Assembly (NCBI GenBank): GCA_002296285.1
Contig: DBHX01000034.1
Span: 1-19,751, forward strand
DNA from: a bacterium UBP8_UBA817
GTDB lineage: Bacteria; Margulisbacteria; Marinamargulisbacteria; UBA817
DNA: 19,751 nt
Reading direction: 5' to 3'
Below the pieces are notes generated by a model. It saw only the letters and a list, made by a program, of their open reading frames with translations. It searched no databases and was not told the DNA's origin. Position 1 is the first letter of the stretch, and every line of letters begins with the position of its first letter. Shown here in pieces: positions 15,370 through 19,751 of the stretch. A program made the translations under genes and the position numbers.

Positions 15370-16245
15370 ATGAAAAATATACAGCCGTTTTTAATTTGCA
15401 ACATCGGCATTTTAATGTTGACGTTTACAGCCGTATTTTCTAAATTAATCGACTGGCCAACACTGGTTACGGTTAACTCAAGAAGCGTCATTGCCATGCT
15501 CTGTCTTGCCTTATTTTTAATTTATAAAAAACAGCCATTGATGATTGAAAAACACCATATTCCTCGTGCATGGCTTACCGGCATCCTTTTGGGCATGCAT
15601 TGGTACACTTACTTTAAAGCCGTTGAGCTCTCGAGTATTGCTATTGGGCTCACCGCATTATTCACATTTCCAATCATAACCACACTGATTGAACCTTATT
15701 GGTTTAAAACACCCCTCTCAATCCAAAATTTAATTTCAGCAGGCATCTGTTTTCTTGGCATTTGCATTCTTCTTCATGGCGCGCATGGAGACTTAAACGT
15801 CTTGCTGGGCATTGGAATGGGCATTTGTTCGGCCATTGTGTACACCCTGAGAAATTTAATTTCTCAACCATTATTAGCCCACATTCCATCCCCTCAATTA
15901 ATGTTTCACCAAACCATGATCGCATCTGTATTCTTTATGATCATTCTGTTTTTTTCTGGACTATCTGTCAAAACCATCGCCTTTTCAAAAGAAAATATGA
16001 TCTACGCGTTGTTATTGGGCTCATTGTTTACAGGCGTTGCCCACACATGTTTTATGCATGGGTTTAAATATTTTAAGGCCAGCTTTGTTAGTATCTTGGC
16101 GGCTGTTCAACCATTTTATGGCACGCTATTGGGCATGCTAATCATTAAAGAGACCCCATCAATGTCAACGTGGATTGGTGGCGGTATTACGTTATTGGCG
16201 ATTTTCTATGCTACCGTCTATCAGGCGAAGATTCGCGCCAACTAA
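15370..16245 (+). CDS. EamA-family (DMT superfamily) transporter
   Basis: A 291-residue inner-membrane protein with about ten transmembrane segments in two EamA repeats. The first repeat starts IQPFLICNIGILMLTFTAVFSKLI and includes LLGMHWYTYFKAVELSSIAIGL, the typical helix-4 region. The second starts VLLGIGMGICSAIVYTLRN and ends ASFVSILAAVQPFYGTLLGMLIIKE, the family's conserved last block. It probably exports or imports a small metabolite or amino acid; substrate cannot be predicted. Its 3' end overlaps the 3' end of birA on the opposite strand by 54 bases. Starts at 15361 or 15301 are possible but lie within or before the predicted promoter. Confidence 0.9.
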   Translation: MKNIQPFLICNIGILMLTFTAVFSKLIDWPTLVTVNSRSVIAMLCLALFLIYKKQPLMIEKHHIPRAWLTGILLGMHWYTYFKAVELSSIAIGLTALFTFPIITTLIEPYWFKTPLSIQNLISAGICFLGICILLHGAHGDLNVLLGIGMGICSAIVYTLRNLISQPLLAHIPSPQLMFHQTMIASVFFMIILFFSGLSVKTIAFSKENMIYALLLGSLFTGVAHTCFMHGFKYFKASFVSILAAVQPFYGTLLGMLIIKETPSMSTWIGGGITLLAIFYATVYQAKIRAN

Positions 16246-16986
16246 TGTTCGCTTGATACCGTCACTGGTTTGAATTAAGGCCGCACCATGGGGGTCAATC
16301 CCCCTAAATTCGCCGGTTATTAACGCTTGATCAAGGACCTGAACCGGTTTCCCCAAATAAGCCGCATGAGCATTCCATGCATCAGCATCAATGGTCGAAC
16401 TTAAAATAGAGTCCAACTGTGTCCCAATGGCTGTTAAAATCTCATTTAAAACACGCCATCGATTGAGCGCTTTCCCAGATACCATCTTTAAACTGGTGCG
16501 ATCGATGAGTTGAGATTCTTGGTTCACATTAATCCCTATGCCTAAAATCACACATCCTGTTGACACATCCGCGGCATGGAGCATCCCCACGCATTTATGA
16601 CCGCCAACCAGAATATCATTGGGCCATTTTAATTCAATGGAAACATGTTGGTTGAGAATTTTCTTTAATGCATTCCGGACTGCAATGCCCAAGGGAAACG
16701 AGATACGTGCCCAGTGGTCTGGGGAACAATGGGGTTCTAGAACCAAGCTCATCAAAATATCTTCCCCCGGGTTGGACTCCCAGCTGTTTTGAAAACGGCC
16801 CTTCCCGGCTTGTTGATGATCGGCAATCACCAAGGCCCCGGGCTTAATTTTTCCCACCTGACAGGCGTCTAAGGCATAGGCATTGGTGGATGAAATTGAC
16901 TCAAAATAGGTTAATGTCGAAATGAACGAATGGGACTGAATGACCGCAGATAATGCGGCATCTGTCTTTTCGATGACGGATGTCAT
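16192..16986 (-). CDS. birA: Biotin-[acetyl-CoA-carboxylase] ligase, no DNA-binding domain
   Basis: It makes biotinyl-5'-AMP and transfers biotin to the lysine of the carboxyl-carrier protein, in the cytoplasm. At 264 residues it is a class I ligase: the catalytic domain starts at about residue 25 (YFESISSTNAYALD) and there is no N-terminal helix-turn-helix, so it is not the repressor type. Motifs: AGKGRFQN (60-67, biotinyl-AMP loop), KWPNDILV (120-127, catalytic Lys120 region), GMLHAA and GIGINVN (149-155). The C-terminal SH3-like part ends at about 258. The start overlaps the ruvX stop as ATGA, giving translational coupling. Last gene of the alaS-ruvX-birA unit. Confidence 0.94.
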   Translation of the reverse strand: MTSVIEKTDAALSAVIQSHSFISTLTYFESISSTNAYALDACQVGKIKPGALVIADHQQAGKGRFQNSWESNPGEDILMSLVLEPHCSPDHWARISFPLGIAVRNALKKILNQHVSIELKWPNDILVGGHKCVGMLHAADVSTGCVILGIGINVNQESQLIDRTSLKMVSGKALNRWRVLNEILTAIGTQLDSILSSTIDADAWNAHAAYLGKPVQVLDQALITGEFRGIDPHGAALIQTSDGIKRTLVGANLRLIDGSIENRQ

Positions 16987-17390
16987 GATCGATCCAGCAC
17001 CCCTTGCAAAATGAACATGGCCGCCTGGGTATCGATGATATGGCGTTGCTTTTTCGTGTTCATGTTCATTTGATGCAATTGACGAGTAACCGCAACGGTT
17101 GAAAAGCGTTCATCCACAAATTCAACCTCGATCGGGTGCCTCTCTTGTAATTTTGAGGCAAAAATCCGAACACTGTCTGCCTTTTTTGAATCCTCCCCAT
17201 GTTGATTTTTTGGCAACCCAACAATGCATTTCTCAATTTTTTTTTCAACAATAATGCCAATGATTTCATCGAGTGCAGATGAGGAATTTTGGATGGTCCC
17301 CACCGGTTGCGCGGTTAGTCCCAGAGGGTCTGAAATGGCCACGCCAATGCGAACATCTCCGTAATCAATCCCCAGTAGACGTTTGTGCAT
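16983..17390 (-). CDS. ruvX: Putative pre-16S rRNA nuclease / Holliday junction resolvase-like (YqgF)
   Basis: A 135-residue RNase H-fold protein, full length for the family. It starts LLGIDYGDVRIGVAISDPLG with the first metal-binding Asp at 9; then comes IVGLPKNQHG, the catalytic VDERFST block at about 97-103, and a final Asp in IIDTQAAMFILQGVL. YqgF proteins process the 5' end of 16S rRNA. The start overlaps the alaS 3' end by 26 bases, and its end overlaps the birA start, so the three are co-translated. Its SD is weak (AGAAAAG). Confidence 0.94.
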   Translation of the reverse strand: MHKRLLGIDYGDVRIGVAISDPLGLTAQPVGTIQNSSSALDEIIGIIVEKKIEKCIVGLPKNQHGEDSKKADSVRIFASKLQERHPIEVEFVDERFSTVAVTRQLHQMNMNTKKQRHIIDTQAAMFILQGVLDRS

Positions 17391-19751
17391 ACTTTTCTAG
17401 CATATGGGCCATGGCTTCATCGAGCTTTTGAGTCCCTAGACCACCGGCCTGGGCCATATTATCTCGCCCACCACCACCACCACCCGTGATGGCCGTTAAT
17501 TCATCAATTAATTCCTTGGCCGTAATGCTCCCCATCACCGATGGTGAGACCTTGGCAATCGCATGCCCTTTATCGTTGATTGATGACCCCAATACCACCA
17601 AGCAATCCCCCAATGCATTCACGGCACGATCCGCCAATTCTCGAAGCACGGGCACCGGTTGATCTGCCAGCACATGAAACACGCCCACCCCATATCCAGA
17701 TCGTAAAGGAATGGGCGATTTAATAATATCATCAAATAATGCCCCAGCCGTGCTTTTCTGGGACTGTCTGAGGGCCTTTTCAGCCGCCTTTGACACCGCA
17801 ATTAATACGTCCTGTGCCTCAAGAATCTCAGCCATCGATGCCGTATCCTCTAATGGGTTGGGCACGTTCGGCTGAGCCAGCTTCTCGGATAAGGCCAACC
17901 AACGCTTACGATACTCTTTGTATGCCAAGGCTCGCCTTTCTTCATTGTATCTTTCAACACGTTCATCACCCACCAAGGCTTCAATTCGGCGGGTTCCTGC
18001 GGCAATGGCGGATTCTGAGATAATTTTAAATACTTGCAAATCTTTCGTGGTTCTTACGTGGTTCCCACCACATAACTCAATGGATATGTTGGAAATATCC
18101 ACCACGCGAACCGTATCTCCATACTTTTCACCAAACATGGCATGCGCCCCACGGGCTTTGGCTTCATCAATGGGGGCTTCGGTAATCGTAACAATGTGAG
18201 CATCACGAATGCAATCATTAACAAATGATGAAATTTTATCAAGCTCCTCTTCAGTAATGGCCTTGCCATAACTAAAATCAAAGCGCAGTCGATTCACATC
18301 AACCAATGATCCGGCTTGTTGAACCTGTGGGCCCAAAACCTTCCGTAAACCTTCATGCAATAAATGGGTGCCGGTATGATGCTGTGCCATTGCAAAGCGT
18401 TGAGCATCATTGACTGGAATTCGCGCTTCACCCCCACCGGGTTGATCCACGTACACCCCATGCTGAACCTCACCGATAAAGGATCCAATCACCTCTAACG
18501 TCTCATCTTTTCCATCGTTTAGTGTCTCGCTTCGTGCAGCGCGTGAGCGTTCACGCTGTGCATTAAGAGCAGCTTCGAACCCTTTTTCATCCACACTGAT
18601 ATGGCTTTCTTTGGCCATGACTTGGGTTAAATCCAATGGAAACCCGTACGTATCATACAATTTAAAGGCCACCTGACCGGACATGGTGGCTTCCTTGGCG
18701 GCATTCATTTTATCCAATTCTTGTTTAAATAATGTTAGTCCAGAAGATACGGTTCGTAAAAACTGAACCTCTTCAGCCTTAATCAATTCAGAAATATAAA
18801 CTGAGCGCTTGTCAATGTTTTCGTAGTGACCACCCAAAGAATCGTGAACCACTGGAATCAATCGATGCAAAAACGGTTCATTTTTACCCGCTTGTGATGC
18901 AAATCGCAGGGCCCGTCGAATCAATCGTCGTAAGACATAGCCCCGGCCTTCATTGGATGGCAATACATTGTCAGAAATTCCAAATGCCACCGTTCGAATA
19001 TGGTCAGAAATGACCCGGTGAGGGACACCCCCTTCCCCTTGATCGTAGGGCATGCCAAGCTCATTCCCAACATGTTTAATCAAGGTTTGAAAGCAATCGG
19101 TGTCATAATTAGAGGTTACACCCTGCAGTTGTGCAGTTAATCGTTCAAGTCCGGCACCCGTGTCAATATGACGATCGGGTAGGGGATGCAATGACTCATC
19201 GGATTGACGATCATATTGAATAAATACTAAATTCCACAATTCCATGTATCGGGTTGATAGCCCACCCGTTGATAGATCTCGTTCGATTGGCAATCCCTTA
19301 TCTGGTGTTAAATCCAAATGGATCTCTGAACAAGGCCCACAAGGTCCGGTGGCCCCCATTTCCCAAAAATTATCTTTTTTTCCACAACGAACAATATGTT
19401 CCGGATGGATATCCGTGCACGTTCGCCATAACTCGGCCGCCTCATCATCATCGTCATATACCGTGGCCAATAAATGGTTTTTTGGCAGTTGATAAACCTC
19501 GGTTAATAATTCCCAAGCCCACATAATGGCCTCTTTTTTATAATAATCCCCAAACGACCAATTCCCCAACATTTCAAATGAGGTGTGGTGATAGGTATCG
19601 ATCCCAACTTCTTCCAAATCGTTGTGTTTTCCCGATACACGAATGCAGGGCTGAGAATTCACCAATCGTTTGGACTGTGGCACCTCATCGCCCAAAAAAT
19701 AGGGCTTGAATTGATTCATGCCCGCATTGGTAAATAATAATGTTGGATCAT
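17365..19751 (-). CDS. alaS: Alanyl-tRNA synthetase, 5' end outside window
   Basis: It charges tRNA(Ala) with alanine. 794 residues are visible; by family comparison about 30-35 N-terminal residues lie beyond the right edge. The class II catalytic domain begins with DPTLLFTNAGMNQF and contains HHTSFEMLGNWSFGDYYKKEA, GPCGPCSEIH, DTGAGLERL and RGYVLRRLIRRA. The editing domain has both zinc motifs, HTGTH and CGGNH. The C-Ala domain has ITGGGGGGRDNMAQAGG close to the end. The total would be about 825-830 residues, a little short of the 875 of E. coli. First visible gene of the alaS-ruvX-birA operon; its promoter is outside the window. Confidence 0.97.
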   Translation of the reverse strand, partial: DPTLLFTNAGMNQFKPYFLGDEVPQSKRLVNSQPCIRVSGKHNDLEEVGIDTYHHTSFEMLGNWSFGDYYKKEAIMWAWELLTEVYQLPKNHLLATVYDDDDEAAELWRTCTDIHPEHIVRCGKKDNFWEMGATGPCGPCSEIHLDLTPDKGLPIERDLSTGGLSTRYMELWNLVFIQYDRQSDESLHPLPDRHIDTGAGLERLTAQLQGVTSNYDTDCFQTLIKHVGNELGMPYDQGEGGVPHRVISDHIRTVAFGISDNVLPSNEGRGYVLRRLIRRALRFASQAGKNEPFLHRLIPVVHDSLGGHYENIDKRSVYISELIKAEEVQFLRTVSSGLTLFKQELDKMNAAKEATMSGQVAFKLYDTYGFPLDLTQVMAKESHISVDEKGFEAALNAQRERSRAARSETLNDGKDETLEVIGSFIGEVQHGVYVDQPGGGEARIPVNDAQRFAMAQHHTGTHLLHEGLRKVLGPQVQQAGSLVDVNRLRFDFSYGKAITEEELDKISSFVNDCIRDAHIVTITEAPIDEAKARGAHAMFGEKYGDTVRVVDISNISIELCGGNHVRTTKDLQVFKIISESAIAAGTRRIEALVGDERVERYNEERRALAYKEYRKRWLALSEKLAQPNVPNPLEDTASMAEILEAQDVLIAVSKAAEKALRQSQKSTAGALFDDIIKSPIPLRSGYGVGVFHVLADQPVPVLRELADRAVNALGDCLVVLGSSINDKGHAIAKVSPSVMGSITAKELIDELTAITGGGGGGRDNMAQAGGLGTQKLDEAMAHMLEKYAQTSTGD

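Noticed and set aside
17790..19526. Plus-strand frames inside alaS
   Set aside because: Antisense shadows; the alaS frame is continuous and has all family motifs.

Overview
This is a bacterial chromosome segment of moderate to low GC. It mixes conserved housekeeping genes with poorly conserved secreted or surface genes. The bacterial features are signal peptides, a lipoprotein-like leader, Shine-Dalgarno (SD) sites, the C5 haem pathway enzyme HemA and an alaS-ruvX-birA cluster. I cannot fix the phylum from sequence alone. An uncultured marine-type lineage such as the Margulisbacteria is a guess, not a result. There is no tRNA, rRNA, CRISPR array or intact mobile element that I can recognise.

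Layout. Positions 1-3246 (minus) hold the first 1082 codons of a giant secreted fibre-like protein that runs off the left edge. It has a TTG start, a signal peptide, an adhesin-type N-terminal domain, phage-tail-fibre-like shaft repeats and the start of a collagen-like Gly-X-Y stretch. Glycerol kinase (glpK, plus) diverges from it. Positions 4800-6495 are a poor, apparently decayed stretch with a few short reading frames. Then come a YgjP-type metallopeptidase-fold protein (minus), two tiny exported proteins (plus), hemA (minus), an unknown 219-residue protein (plus) with a C12 tract and a strong terminator, and a 42-residue membrane peptide whose SD lies in a perfect hairpin. The minus strand then carries an operon of glpD, an alpha/beta hydrolase of the monoacylglycerol-lipase type, and a voltage-gated potassium channel. 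A gene broken by a frameshift plus a TAG codon lies upstream of glpD. The right part has doxX-like, a small secreted protein and an EamA transporter on plus, converging on the alaS-ruvX-birA operon on minus, where alaS is cut by the right edge.

How the genes fit together. The lipase-like hydrolase, GlpK and GlpD would form a path from monoglyceride to glycerol, glycerol-3-phosphate and dihydroxyacetone phosphate. AlaS, RuvX and BirA are core functions. The most striking pattern is in gene starts. glpK, the YgjP-like gene, hemA, doxX-like and the EamA gene have no SD but carry a -10-like hexamer 6 or 7 bases before the start codon, which is the geometry of leaderless mRNA. The small, secreted or unknown genes have clear SD sites.
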